Shown here: positions 1-11,039 of the stretch, one piece after another
Numbering within the stretch: position 1 is the first letter of the stretch
Layout: each line of letters opens with the position of its first letter
Assembly: GCA_030998225.1 (NCBI GenBank)
Contig: JAPYXD010000752.1
Coordinates: 17,562,501 to 17,626,500, forward strand
Length of the DNA stretch: 64,000 nucleotides
Source of the DNA: Diplolepis rosae
Taxonomy: Eukaryota; Arthropoda; Insecta; Hymenoptera; Diplolepididae
Direction of reading: 5' to 3'
Made by a program: the position numbers and the translations under genes
Notes under the pieces: generated by a model
The model's database searches: none
The model's input: the letters and a program-made list of their open reading frames with translations, nothing else
Told to the model about the DNA's origin: nothing

Positions 1-1905
1 TCATTCACTTTTTTCCCCACACAACTTCTTTGTCATTTTCATTTCACAAGTAGTATATATGATAAGAATATAATAACGTTGAAAATGAAAAATTATATTT
101 TTCAGGTAAACTATACGAGAAACAAAAAAACGTCAGAATACAAAATTGTTTGCTTAAAGGAAGTCTATAAATTGTCATTTTTTCATTTTTTAATGAGATG
201 TATAGTTTTAATTTTAAAAATACCATTGAAGATCAAAAATCCTATTTTTTTCCTTTAGATCACGAGTGCCAGTTTCGTCTTTTTGATTGTGACTATTGAA
301 CGCGATGCGCGGTGACGTGATGAGAATGAATTTCTCAAAGTCGAAGTAACTTTGAGAAACTTAATTTCACATCAACAATATTATGAAATTCACTTGAGTT
401 ACATATTCCGAGGAATAAACTTAACTGCACGCGAAGAATTAATTATTGTAGCTGAATCGATCAATCAACACATTTTTTTTCAATTTAAAAGAAAAAATGT
501 TTAAAACAAAATTGTTTAGGTCATTTTTGTCTGTTTATCAAAGTTTTAAAATTTTTTTAATGAAATTATTCAACTAGCGGTATTTTTTTTACTACTACCA
601 CCTTCTAAGATAACTGAGGGATTTTAAACGAACCGTTTTATTGCCACTTTTGCTACAGACCGAATCAATTTGAAATCGGGTAGGCAGTCTATCCCTAAGT
701 TAAAGAATCGATTACTGTCCAAATATATTGTTTTTCGCAGGCAATAAGATGGGACGTATTATACTGATTCAATAAAAGATTCTTTTCATGAAGTTATAAG
801 GATTTTTATAATCTATAACCTGGATTATCCAAAATCTTTGACCAGTTTTTAAAATTTATTGTTATTTAAAATAATATAGATAGTAAACAAAATAGCACTG
901 GTTTTTTAACAATTTTTGGAAAACCATAATTTTTATAACAAAACATAACTTTTTTTTTATGATAGCACGGAAACCAATAAAATGTTGTTTCTGAAAGTCG
1001 TAGCTACAGATAAAATGTCAATTTGATAAGAAGTTATTGTAAGAAACTCTTCAAAATAATTTTAAAAATTTGAATATCATTTTTTTGGAAATAATTAAAA
1101 ATGTATCAAATGTTAGCTAATCTTAAAGTTATAAACATTTTCAAATAAATAAAAATGTTGGGGTTTTTTCAATATCTTTTTATAAAACAATTTTGCAGTT
1201 AAATATTACAAAAATTAAAATACTTTAAAAAGTATTGAAAAAGCATACGGTTTTATAATTTCCAACGGTACTGCATTAGTTTATAATTTTAGTATAAAAT
1301 TTGGAATTAACACAATTAATTATTAAAGCTTCATTAATTACAATTCTAATTTTCTAGAGTAAGTATCTCTTGACTAGAAATCGAAATTTTTACTCGCACC
1401 AGAGATGTCTTATACACTGGAAAATTTTTTTGCTCGCCAAACAAAATTATTTTGTTCATTTGAAAAAAAAAATTTTATGACAGCAAAGCAAAGCCATACA
1501 AAATATTTAATTGACTCAACAAAATAATTTTGTGTTAATAACAAAAAATTTTCAACAAAACTATTTTGATGCATTTACTAAATTCTTAATCGGTTATCCT
1601 TTTTGCAAATAATAACAGAAAAGACATTAAACTGAGTGGTATTTAATTTCATAATAATATAAATTGATTTTAGTTGCTGAAATTGAACATAACTTTACGA
1701 CATCTATTTAATGTTCTCAAGTTTTTTGATGCAGAAAAAACAAAAGGCAAAAAAGTTTTACCGGTAAAAGTACTGAGGATAATTTGGTTTGCAATGAAAT
1801 AATCTTCATTTTACCCCTAACCAAATTATCCTCAGAAATTGCATCTTCTGTATTCATTCCATCCCGAACTTAAATTCTCGAGAGTATAACAACACTCCAT
1901 AAGTG
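1..1905. other. AT-rich non-coding sequence
   Basis: No coding region with recognisable protein similarity is visible on either strand. The sequence is AT-rich with many A and T runs. A stretch near 1400-1580 contains repeated ACAAAA/TTTTGT motifs resembling degenerate MITE ends seen elsewhere in the window (for example near 25010-25090). No convincing splice sites or further exons of the receptor gene at 2916-3764 were seen here. Confidence 0.5.
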
Positions 1906-2182
1906 TACATGGAGAAAAATAGTTGGAGGAACTTTACTCAACTTTTGAGCAAAGTTGAGAGACATGGATACGTTGTAGATTATTTAATATTGTTGTAATA
2001 ATTTGTGACGTACAATTTGAAAATTTACTTTACATTTTTCAAGTTTACCAAACTGTGATGCATCCTTTATTATTTGGTGCTTCACGAATTATTACAATAA
2101 TACTAAATAGTCTCCAGCTTGTCCAAATGTCCCAACTTTGCTAAAAGTTGAGTAAAGTTTCTCAAACAATGTTTCTCCATGT
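1906..2182. mobile_element. Foldback MITE (ACATGGAGAAA ends)
   Basis: The two halves are inverted copies of each other. The ends read ACATGGAGAAA and TTTCTCCATGT, and similarity continues inward through TTTACTCAACTTTT, CAAAGTTG and TTGTAATAATT for about 100 bp per arm. There is no coding capacity, so this is a short non-autonomous DNA element. The terminal GGAGAAA motif resembles that of the elements at 15899, 22450, 43772 and 54839. The transposase superfamily is not identified. Confidence 0.75.
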
Positions 2183-2469
2183 GAAATATTTCTAATTCGT
2201 CACATGTCCCACTCAACCTTTCTCTTTGAAGTTTACATTAAAATTCGAAAATCGACACCTGGAATTTTTTTTCTAATATCGAATATCTATGCTTAACAAA
2301 ATCTTCCATACTATCTATTGGGCTAAAGTTTCAGACGTCTAGTCAGACGAGTTTTGAAATATTTTATTTTCACTAAAAACACTTTAAAAGCATTAGGAAA
2401 CACAAAACTAATATTTTGCAAGACTCTGTAAACAATAAAAAAAATTTTAATTAGAAAAAACAATTCTAG

Positions 2470-2622
2470 TTCGCCGTACACCAAAAGTTAGCCTTGTCTG
2501 TGTCGTTTTGCGTACGGAAAGTTGATTTTTCCGTACTAGTGCGATACAATTTTAAGTGTGCGGAAAATCAACTTTCCGCACTTAAAACGACACTGACTCG
2601 GCTAACTTTCGGTATACAGCGA
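2470..2622. repeat. Long hairpin repeat
   Basis: An imperfect inverted repeat with arms of about 60-65 bp. The left arm carries AAAGTTAGCC and GGAAAGTTGATTTT; the right arm carries the reverse complements AAAATCAACTTTCC and GGCTAACTTT. It lies directly beside a second hairpin (2630-2732) and just downstream of the receptor exon, in what would be its intron. Confidence 0.7.
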
Positions 2623-2629
2623 ATAAAAA

Positions 2630-2732
2630 ATATCGTTTCTATCACGTGCAGAACGTATTTTAACACATGAGCGAGTCGCGATTCGCTCTTGTATTAAAAT
2701 ACGCATTTCCGCACTTGATACGAAATTATACT
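2630..2732. repeat. Second hairpin repeat
   Basis: The core is GTATTTTAACACATGAGCGA, a TCGCGA turn, then TTCGCTCTTGTATTAAAATA. Outer parts also pair loosely (TTTCTATCACGTGC against GCACTTGATACGAAA). It is probably part of the same non-autonomous element as the hairpin at 2470-2622. Confidence 0.65.
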
Positions 2733-2915
2733 ATTTTTAAATTTTTATTTTTCAACAGGTAAATCGTAATTAGACGGTAAATTTTCGCATAAAACGAAAA
2801 AGTGTTATACCTAAGAATATTATATTCCGATGTAATACATTCAGAGCTATTCAGAAAAAAATTAAAACTAAAACTATCTACGGCGGAGGCCGTAGTATCA
2901 TTATGAATAACTCAC

Positions 2916-3764
2916 CGGGATGTTATTCAGGTTGATCTCAGATGTGGGATATTGATTGCAGCTAGCCCCAGGATCCTGCTTAAACCTTCTGCTAAACCTG
3001 AGCAGGTTTCTCGTGATCATAGTGTTCATCACAATGATCAGCACTAGTGGTGCTATCAAACTTGCAATACTGTCTATGATACTGACGATCCTCATCGTCT
3101 CCAGGTACTCGTTTTTCATTTCGCAAACTTCAGATCCATCCTGCATCTTAACTATTCCTGCGGTCACAAATGTATACGAATGGCTTGCCAGAGCAAGAAC
3201 CACCAAGAAGAGGACGATTGCTTTTGCCCTCGTAATCGTACACATGTGAGGCCTGTGAAGAGGGTACTGCACTGCGATAAACCTCTCCACCGTAAAAGCA
3301 ACTATTAGCCAAACACTCAACGAGCTACAAACTGAGCTAATGTAAACTATTATCTCACACCATCCGTCTTTGTTAAACACTTTCCAGCCAACGGTGCTGT
3401 TCAACCAAACCAGCAGCAAGGTAACCAGAAAAGTAAAGTCCGCTGTTGCTAATGCTGCCAGGTAGTAGCTCGAGCTTCTCATCTTCAAGTGCGTGTTCAG
3501 GAATACCACACATGATAACAAATTACCCACTAATCCCAAAAGGATGATGAATGGGATGTAGTATTGGTGTGAAAAGTCCAGGATGAAGAAGAGAGAATTG
3601 CACACTTCCATGGGCTCCTCATCATAGTCCAGGACTTCGTAACTTTCATTCCAGGGGACATAGCTGATGTTGTTCCAAGTTGTAGACCTCCGTAGTCGTA
3701 AAGAATGTCTTACTTTGCTGCAACTTGTTGCTCTCTTCAGTGCGATGTCCAAAAGGTGATACAT
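2916..3764 (-). CDS. Neuropeptide GPCR, partial (TM1-TM5 exon)
   Basis: One exon of a rhodopsin-like (class A) G-protein-coupled receptor. Seen directly: N-glycosylation sites NIS and NES at residues 32 and 39; TM1 with the conserved G-N (Asn81); TM2 with LAALATAD; an extracellular Cys before TM3 (GWCEI, about 136); the DRY-equivalent ERF at 160-162 followed by IAVQYPLHRP; a loop-2 Cys (SEVCEM, 214); TM5 near 228-250; and the start of basic loop 3. The ATG at 3764 opens the frame, but an upstream exon is possible. The exon ends after codon 283 (NNIP) at a strong donor, CCG|GTGAGT (donor GT at 2915-2914), phase 0; the stop 13 bases later is intronic. TM6-TM7 are not in this exon and were not found downstream. 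The sequence style suggests the insect CNMamide/TRH-receptor-like group, from memory only. Ligand unknown. Confidence 0.85.
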
Positions 3765-5400
3765 TCTGATGTTATGAAATTAGGTTCCGAGTTTCATGAT
3801 ACGATCCAACAATCACCACTTTCAAATCATTTCTTGTTTGCAAACAACAACTGCTTGCATTAACTACTAGCGCACCTATTCTAGCAATCTTTTTATGATG
3901 ATCATTGTTAGATCAACTATTCAGAATTACATTTTATGATGATTCATTCTTCAAATGGTAGGTCTTTAAGGAAAAGAGTCAGTAATCTTTTCTCTTTAAG
4001 AAACAGAAAGTTTAATAATGTTCTGAAGAGAGTTACGTAAACTCCCTCGGAAACTTTTGACTGCAAAAGCATCTGCGCTAAGTTTCTGTTGCTCCGAGCA
4101 CAAAGATTTCATTAAAGAGAGTTAAACTGTCGCTTTCTCAAATTTCAATAGCTGCATCCTTTAAGCTGCGAATACTACGAGAGAGTGAATTTTTAATTTA
4201 ATCTTCTAGTCAAACAATTGATACAAAATTGTTTTTGATGCAATTGTAGGAAGAAATAAATGCTGCAAAAAGAGTTTATGAAACTTTTTGAACAATGCTA
4301 TAGAAACTTCTGTTTCAAAGTTTCTGTTGTATTTTTGAAGTCCCATATTTAAAAGACGTTTAGAATGTGGAAAATCTTTAGAACTGCAAGAAGCCTAATA
4401 TTAAAATCCGTGGGACACTTTTATGATTATTCACCTAAACTATTCCTAATTTCGGTGCCAAGCTTATTTCGAAAGACTACCAATCTACTATCAATTATAC
4501 ATATATATATATATTAGTGTTTTATTAAAGTATTAGTACCAAATGGGCACGGAAATATCCAACATGTTTAAAACTGCAAAAATCTAGAGATTCCGTAGTT
4601 CTCGAAACGTTTTTCAAAAACGTTTGAATTAATTAATATAATATATAATCTTTAATTTCTGCAACATTTATTTTGCCACTCTAATTCAAAATGATGGTTT
4701 ACTTATTTTCACGAAAGTTTGTCACTCCACTCTATTCAGAAAACAGGTCCAGCCGCATATACACAGTTGGATGAAAACTTTATACCTAGGGTTTTTCATA
4801 TTATCGGGTTTGACAAATTTTTTGTCATTTCACTCTGTTAAAACTTTCGTAACAACTTTCATTGCAACTCGACCAAATTGAAGTCTCTGGAAGAAACTAA
4901 ACTTTTTGAATATTATAATAATTTTATAATAATTGAATATCGATTAAGAATTTCAAAGAGGAATAAGTTTTCTTTGATGCATGAAATTATTATTATTTGT
5001 TTTGAATTTAAATTTTTCTTAGTATCGATTATCGGACATATTTCGAGTAAAGAGTTGCATACGTTGTGACAGGAAAGCCGGCGCGTGATAAACTGAACAG
5101 CTATAACTGATCTTGAATTCTGTCAGCCTAAAACATCTCCGCATGCGCCTGAATAGTATCTTCCTTCTCGATATCCTGTCCTATATTTGTATGTACTGAG
5201 TGAAAGCCGCTTCTGTCAGTTCGAAATATTGTTTTTCCTAATGATGAGTCAACGACTTCTTCCTATTTTTCTATTTACACAATAAAATTCCACTACTAAT
5301 GATGATAAGTCAGACTTTAAGTAAAAAGAATCTAAGTAGATTGGATATCCAGCACGGCTAAATGTATTCACCTAGTAAATTCGAAAGCTTTGGACTTCCC
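3765..5400. other. Intergenic AT-rich sequence
   Basis: No coding region is supported. This would be the upstream flank or 5' UTR/intron of the receptor gene. Short AT microsatellite (TA)n near 4501-4513. No promoter element can be assigned with confidence. Confidence 0.4.
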
Positions 5401-5779
5401 TTGTAAAAGTTTCGGATTGGATTAGGTTTCGAGATTATCCGCCCCATTAACCGACAATCAAATAAAAGGTTTTCAATTTCGCTCGATGCAAATCGGCAGA
5501 AATTCAATCCAACTCAAACCAAGACTTCCACTCCGATTAATCCGAAGCAAGTTTTCAATCAAATTCAATCCAAGGTCGGAATAATTCGGATTGTAAATCT
5601 AGGATTCATTCGAATTGAAAACTCAGTTCATGTTCATTCGGATTAGAAATTTCGGATTTGTTCGGATTGATTTTTAACCGATTCGCATCGAGCGAGATTG
5701 AAAACCTGTTTTTAGATTGATTTAGTCTCGGATTGGTGAGGAATTGGACGAAATGAAATCCTATCTAAAACTTTCAACA
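5401..5779. mobile_element. Foldback MITE rich in AATCCGA motifs
   Basis: An inverted repeat about 380 bp long. The best-conserved inner arms are GGTTTTCAATTTCGCTCGAT (about 5468) and ATCGAGCGAGATTGAAAACC near 5690-5707; the outer arms also pair with mismatches. Motifs such as ATTCGGATT and AATCCGA recur throughout. A related but more degenerate block lies at about 34550-34820, just upstream of dynein exon 34966-35120. No coding capacity. Confidence 0.65.
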
Positions 5780-6210
5780 AATTAAACAAAAAATTGAGTA
5801 TTTTTAACAATATAATTTTTTATTTCGGTATAGTTGATAAAAAAAGCTAGATATCGATCTGAACTTATGCAGTTACACTTAACGTGCACAAATAATTGAT
5901 TGGAGTTACAAGTCACACATTGGTCAAGTTACTAAATTAGTTTCAGTAAATTTTCATCAAAAGTAATGATTATTTGCTGGAATTTCGGAAATTGATAAAG
6001 AACCTGCTGAAACAGATCCTGTGACTTTCTTTATATTGATTAATCACAAAAATTGTCTTCTTTAGACAATTCAAATAAAAATGTCTTCATTAGTATTACA
6101 ATGATTAACATTTTGCAAATTAATAATTATTATTTTTAAAAACATTCCCACGTATAAGAAATTATGTACTATATCAATCTTACAATCAGGCATTGAACTA
6201 TATTCCGAGC

Positions 6211-6934
6211 TTAAGGGGGTCTCCTCGTCAGTGGCTCATAAAAAAGGTGGTTTTTTAGGATTTTTTTAAAACATGAAAACAGCAAGAGAAACAAATGATC
6301 TTTTCCGTATCTTTGAACATATATTTATTCAACAATATAAAGTTTTTTGAATGTCAAAATAAATAAAAATGGCGGATTTATAAACAATCTCGCGCAGCAG
6401 CTCGCCGCGGACAACTCAAACTCAGTGAAAAATTCAGCCCGTAATTTTTACCTGAAACAAAAAATTAAAATACTTCCTTATTCGGAAGGTTTTTCTGCAC
6501 AGTATAGTCTATTATGGTGATTGAAAGTTGAAATTTGAATATTTTAGTCATTTTTAAATAAAGTACTCGATTTTTCGGCCTTTTTTTAGCAGTAAGTGCG
6601 TTAATAACATTGTAAAAAGAGATTTTTTAATACATTTTTTTAACTCAGTCTGTGCACAATTAAATTATCTAAAAAACAGTGTTTTACTTGTATACATAGC
6701 TTTTATAGTTTTTTTGTAATCGTGCACGGAATTTCAAAAAACATGGTTTTCATAAAATGGGCTTTAAAGTTTTTCGAAGGAAAAAAATCAAATTAAAGGA
6801 AACTTACAGGCATGAGATGTTAATCAGCTATACTTTGAAACTTTGCAAGAATATTCTCAGATAATAATTCTAACGATTGAAGCAACAAAAAAAAATCGAT
6901 TTTTTGAAGCTTACTGATGAGGAGACCCCCTTAA
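6211..6934. mobile_element. TTAA element 1 (piggyBac-like MITE)
   Basis: Flanked by TTAA at 6211-6214 and 6931-6934, as expected of piggyBac-superfamily insertions. The terminal inverted repeats begin GGGGGTCTCCTC and end GAGGAGACCCCC. The 716-bp interior has no intact ORF. It contains an internal box CCTGAAACAAAAAA (about 6460) and a TTTAAAGTTTTTCG motif (about 6770) that recur in the other TTAA elements here. The right TTAA is shared with element 2. Confidence 0.85.
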
Positions 6935-8211
6935 GGGAGGATTCTACTTTGTTGGGTAAAAAAAAAATCGATTATTTTTTAGGAATTTGTTTTTAGGAAA
7001 CTATTAAAGATAGAAAGCTACAATTTAGTATGGTGTTAAAAAAGAATTTATTCTGTAAATTTTTTTTTTTTTGAGTGGCTACATGAAAGAGGGGCGAGGG
7101 GGCGCGTTGAACAATGGCGGTATGTCTTTGAGGAGATGACTCGCTAGCGGAAGTAATTGAGCCAAAAACGATGATCTGAAACACAAAAACCTGACATATT
7201 CTTAATCTGTACCGATTTCTGCATATAATGAACCACGATAATTTAATAATAATGGAAAACTAAACAGTTATGAATTTTTCAAATTTTTTGTCACAAATTA
7301 TTATGTAAAACGAGCAATTGTTAATATTTTTTGACGATTGTGGTTCACTTTTTGCACACAACCCTGATACACATTTGTGCCAAATTTGGTAACGATTGGT
7401 CAATTAGAACGTCTTGAATCACTTCCGTTAAGTCGAAAAACGTGGTTTTGAGATAAACGCGTTTAAAGTTTTTAACCTATAAACGACCAAAAGACCGAAA
7501 AATGAAGCATATCTTTGCTGATGTAGTTCAGATAGTTAAACATATCGTGAATACTTAAAATTTCACATAGTTATGTTCTCAAGGTCGCTTTACAAGATTT
7601 TGTTGTCAGAATGTTTGTTTTTTTAATCAGATCATATAATATAATGGCATTTATAACAAAACAAAACAAAACTCGAAAACGATAAATTTTTGCTCTTGGA
7701 TTTCGTATTGAATAAAATTTCCTGATTACAAAAAAGATGCACGAAAGAGATGCACAAAGATACAGAAAATAAATGATCTAAATGTGGCAATAAATTTTTT
7801 TTTTATTTCATGATGTTCAACCTTCAGTGGCGATTATCAATCATCAAAAATTATTGTTTCCAGCCCCCAGTGATTTTCAATGAATGAGACACTTACCGAA
7901 ACAATTTTGATATGTTGTCAACGATCAAAATAACCGTGAAAATATTATAATACAATAATTATATTACAATAAAACTGTAAAATTCATTTGTTTAAACAAT
8001 TTCCGTAAAAAAATTATATGGCTATCTAATCGCTAGGATCAGTTTCGCAGCTGCAGCGCGGTCCCTGTTATCTAACGGTCTGTAACTTTTGTAATTCAAC
8101 AGATTTTAACTTGAAATTCCAGGAGTACATTCTTGAAACATGTATCTATACGATAAGCAAAACAAAAAAAAGTCGATTTTTTTTACCCAACAAAGTAGAA
8201 TCCTCCCTTAA
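6931..8211. mobile_element. TTAA element 2 (piggyBac-like MITE)
   Basis: Flanked by TTAA at 6931-6934 (shared with element 1) and 8208-8211. The inverted repeats are at least 26 bp and essentially perfect, starting GGGAGGATTCTACTTTGTTG. The 1273-bp interior has the box ATCTGAAACACAAAAA (about 7172) and GAGATAAACGCGTTTAAAG (about 7450). No transposase coding sequence is visible. The long perfect TIR suggests it is younger than element 1. Confidence 0.85.
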
Positions 8212-8790
8212 CCCTTTAACGCCCAGATGTGCAGAATTTTCACGTTGACTACAATGTCGTACCATTTATAGAAAAAAGAAGAAAACAGATCGGAAACACC
8301 ATACTCTACAGTTTTTGGGGTCTCTCCTTCGAATGGCACAGTCAGAATTCTCAAAAAATGAGGCTATACCCTTTATTATCCCAAAAATACCCAAAAAAAA
8401 ACGCTATTTTAGGGGTACGATTTTTTTTTTAACTCAAATTTTCACTATGTTCCCGACACTTAGGAAACTGCTAACTTATCAGAAACGTGTTCCTATTTCG
8501 TATTTTCCAAGTTACTTCGTAGTGTGATCATACAAATAAGTTATTACGAGTTTTGTCTCACCTATTGTGATTGGCGGAAGCAATATTAGCCCATAAAATT
8601 AAAATTCGAGATGGCGGCTGCCATGAAGCTAGTAGAAATACGTATATTTCGAGTTTTATTACAAACCAGGATGGTGTAAAATTTGCCAATTAGCAATCTC
8701 ATAGGTTTTAGTCATCACTAAATTCGAATCTTAGGTAAGTTTTTCGAAATTTAAAATGGCTGATCCAATATGGCGGACCCGTTATGTAAA
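8212..8790. other. Non-coding sequence beside TTAA element 2
   Basis: After the shared TTAA the sequence begins CCCTTTAACGCCCAG, which resembles another TTAA-type element terminus. No matching right terminus was found. Two overlapping short open frames (8229-8527) look like chance or decayed element sequence; no domain is recognised. Confidence 0.35.
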
Positions 8791-9506
8791 ATTTGATATT
8801 CCTGAAATAAAAAAATACTGCCGCATTCTACGCAAAATTTAAAATCAAAATTATTCTTGATGTTTATTTGATATTTTTTTATATTGTATATTATATTTTT
8901 ATATATTTTTATATTGTTATACAACACTTGTACTATAACTAAGGGAAAAACGAAAAGTATGAAAGATTTTGCTATGAGTGTAGGTAAAAATTACTTGAGC
9001 AGAGCAAACAAATTTGGATTATCCATGCATAAAACAGAGCAGCAACTTCTACCTCGATACTGCTGTATCAAAAACTGTATAATCCGAACAAGAAAATTTT
9101 GCAAAACTTGCTCTTTATATTATTGCAACCCATGCTTCAAGAAATCCCATGATGAGGATTGAATCTCATTGCTCCCTTGAAACCCACATACCAATAAAAA
9201 CTGAATAAATAAAAAATAAATAAATAAAAAATTAAAAACGAAACAAAAAATTAAAATAACAACAACAATGATTCTCTTAACCGTCCACCTCCTCACGGTG
9301 AGAATCGGGCAACTTTAAATATCATGTTTAAAGGCAAAGGACGGGTTGGTGGAAAGAAAATGAATAATTTCGGGAAGCCTCATAATTTTGGAATTTTTTT
9401 CTCGAAAACAACTCTTGTAATCAAAAAAACATCAAGAATAATTTTGATTTTGAATTTTGCGTAGAATGCGGCAGTATTTTTTTTATTTCAGGAATATCAA
9501 ATATCA
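8791..9506. repeat. Inverted repeat around piggyBac remnant
   Basis: The arm at 8791-8868 and the arm at 9423-9506 are near-perfect reverse complements: both contain GATATTCCTGAAATAAAAAA and TACTGCCGCATTCTACGCAA in opposite orientation. They enclose the cysteine-rich open frame at 8941-9162. The layout fits two opposed copies of one element or an internal inversion. Confidence 0.75.
8941..9162 (+). pseudogene. piggyBac-type transposase C-terminal remnant
   Basis: The open frame ends at a TGA at 9160-9162. It contains a compact cysteine/histidine cluster (RYCCIKNC, then RKFCKTC, then CNPCFKKSH) at the extreme C-terminus. This resembles the cysteine-rich C-terminal domain of piggyBac-family transposases, which binds element ends. 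No DDD catalytic core or intact N-terminus is visible upstream, so it is a fragment. The nearby TTAA elements support the assignment, but the family call is inference from cysteine spacing alone; another zinc-binding fold is possible. Confidence 0.45.
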
Positions 9507-9599
9507 GAAGAAAACGAAGCTGGCAGGAATCGAACACGGGCTTCTGACGTTGTAAGAGAACGAATTTACCATTCTGCTAAAATAACCCAAGTGCGAATT

Positions 9600-10741
9600 A
9601 CCGAAGCTGATAATACGGCACAATATTGGCCCAATATCGACAGCCAACAGTCGGGTATTATTATTGGGCTAGTGTCGCCGTTTGCATCAGTTCAGTGCTG
9701 GGCCGACGACGGCGGCCTTTGTCGACTGTTTAAATTTCCAGAACTTCAGCCGAAACTTGACCCAGTATTGACCCTATACCAAACCGATTGTCACTTTTAC
9801 TATGGCATCCAGTACCAAAAGTAGAAAAGCCAAAGTCCGGCCCATGTTATGTATCATTCCAGGAACGGCGTGATATTGCCAACCGATCTTCGGCAAAAAT
9901 TTTGCCGATCACTACAAAAAGAAGTGTCTTAATATAAGATACTTGTGTAGTTATTTCTCAGATGTTTCGGTAGTCACATTCAAGTTGCCTAAAGCATATT
10001 AATTGGAGACACGTAAAATATCTTGAGTTGAACCATCGGTAACACAGGTTACTTAAGTTACCGACAGTTCATGTTCCTTATAACCTCTACACTGTGAGAA
10101 AAAGCTTACGGCACACCGGTATCTGTTACATATGTGGTGGTTTACATGGCTGTATGTAGCAAACGTATCCACTACGTTAAAACAGAAGGTATACCTGATA
10201 TCGAGTTACGTGTTGCTGATACGATTCCCAGTTTTTATATGTAGCTCCACATCCGTCATATCTAAAGTTTAAATAAAGGATATTCCTCTAAATGTTTTGA
10301 TATTACACCACAGAAGAAAAACATGCAACACTCAAAACGCTCCATTTTTTGAGGTTATGAACTGTAACTATAACCCTTTGAGAGATTCTATCTTTCGACC
10401 ACTACTTCTTTGACACTTTACGCGTCTTAGTTTTTGCTAACTTATTGACCTGCTATATCTTACAATTCAGAAACATCTTATCCCACAACCATCTTATGAC
10501 ACCCTAAACATCTTAAACTAAGATACATTATCTAACTCAATCAAGTATCTTATTTTGCAAGACGGAAATTACATCTTTATTCGTACCAAGATACGTAAGT
10601 CGTCTTAATTTTGAATAAGACACTTCGTGAGACATCTTATTTTAAGACAGAAGATAGCAAATTCCCATCTCATATCTTACAGTAAGATACCAGGTAAGAC
10701 ACTTCTTTTTGCAGTGATGCTGGGCCACTGTTTGGCCGTAT
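9600..10741. mobile_element. Nested TIR repeats (GGCC-rich and GAAGTGTCTTA types)
   Basis: The outer, loosely matched ends are GGCACAATATTGGCCCAATA near 9618 and TGGGCCACTGTTTGGCCGTA near 10721-10740. Nested inside is a better element, 9909-10717, with ends CACTACAAAAAGAAGTGTCT and its near-complement TCTTTTTGCAGTG; AAGATAC/GTATCTT motifs recur toward the centre. The open frame 9591-9824 spans the outer repeat and is not considered a gene. Confidence 0.55.
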
Positions 10742-11039
10742 TTAACTTCGCGCTTGGGAGGTTACGAGAGCTGAGAATTTATTCGCTATTTTAGATAATA
10801 AACATGATTAAGCAAAAGGTTTCAGAATTCAGATTAAGAGAGTGCTATTGCAAATGGTAAAGTTCACCATGTAATTAAGCATCTCTTTATGGTACCTAAT
10901 TAATAAGTAATAATAAATAATTGATATATAGTATAATAAATAATACATTGGGTAGATTGGGGCAAACTTGTCGAGTTAACAGCCATTGCTCTCCAAAAAG
11001 TTACTGATGCGTTATTTTTTATTCTGAGTCTCAAATTAT

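Noticed and set aside
2956..3249. 97-codon plus-strand frame opposite the receptor exon
   Set aside because: It is the antisense shadow of the minus-strand GPCR, whose transmembrane motifs are unmistakable.
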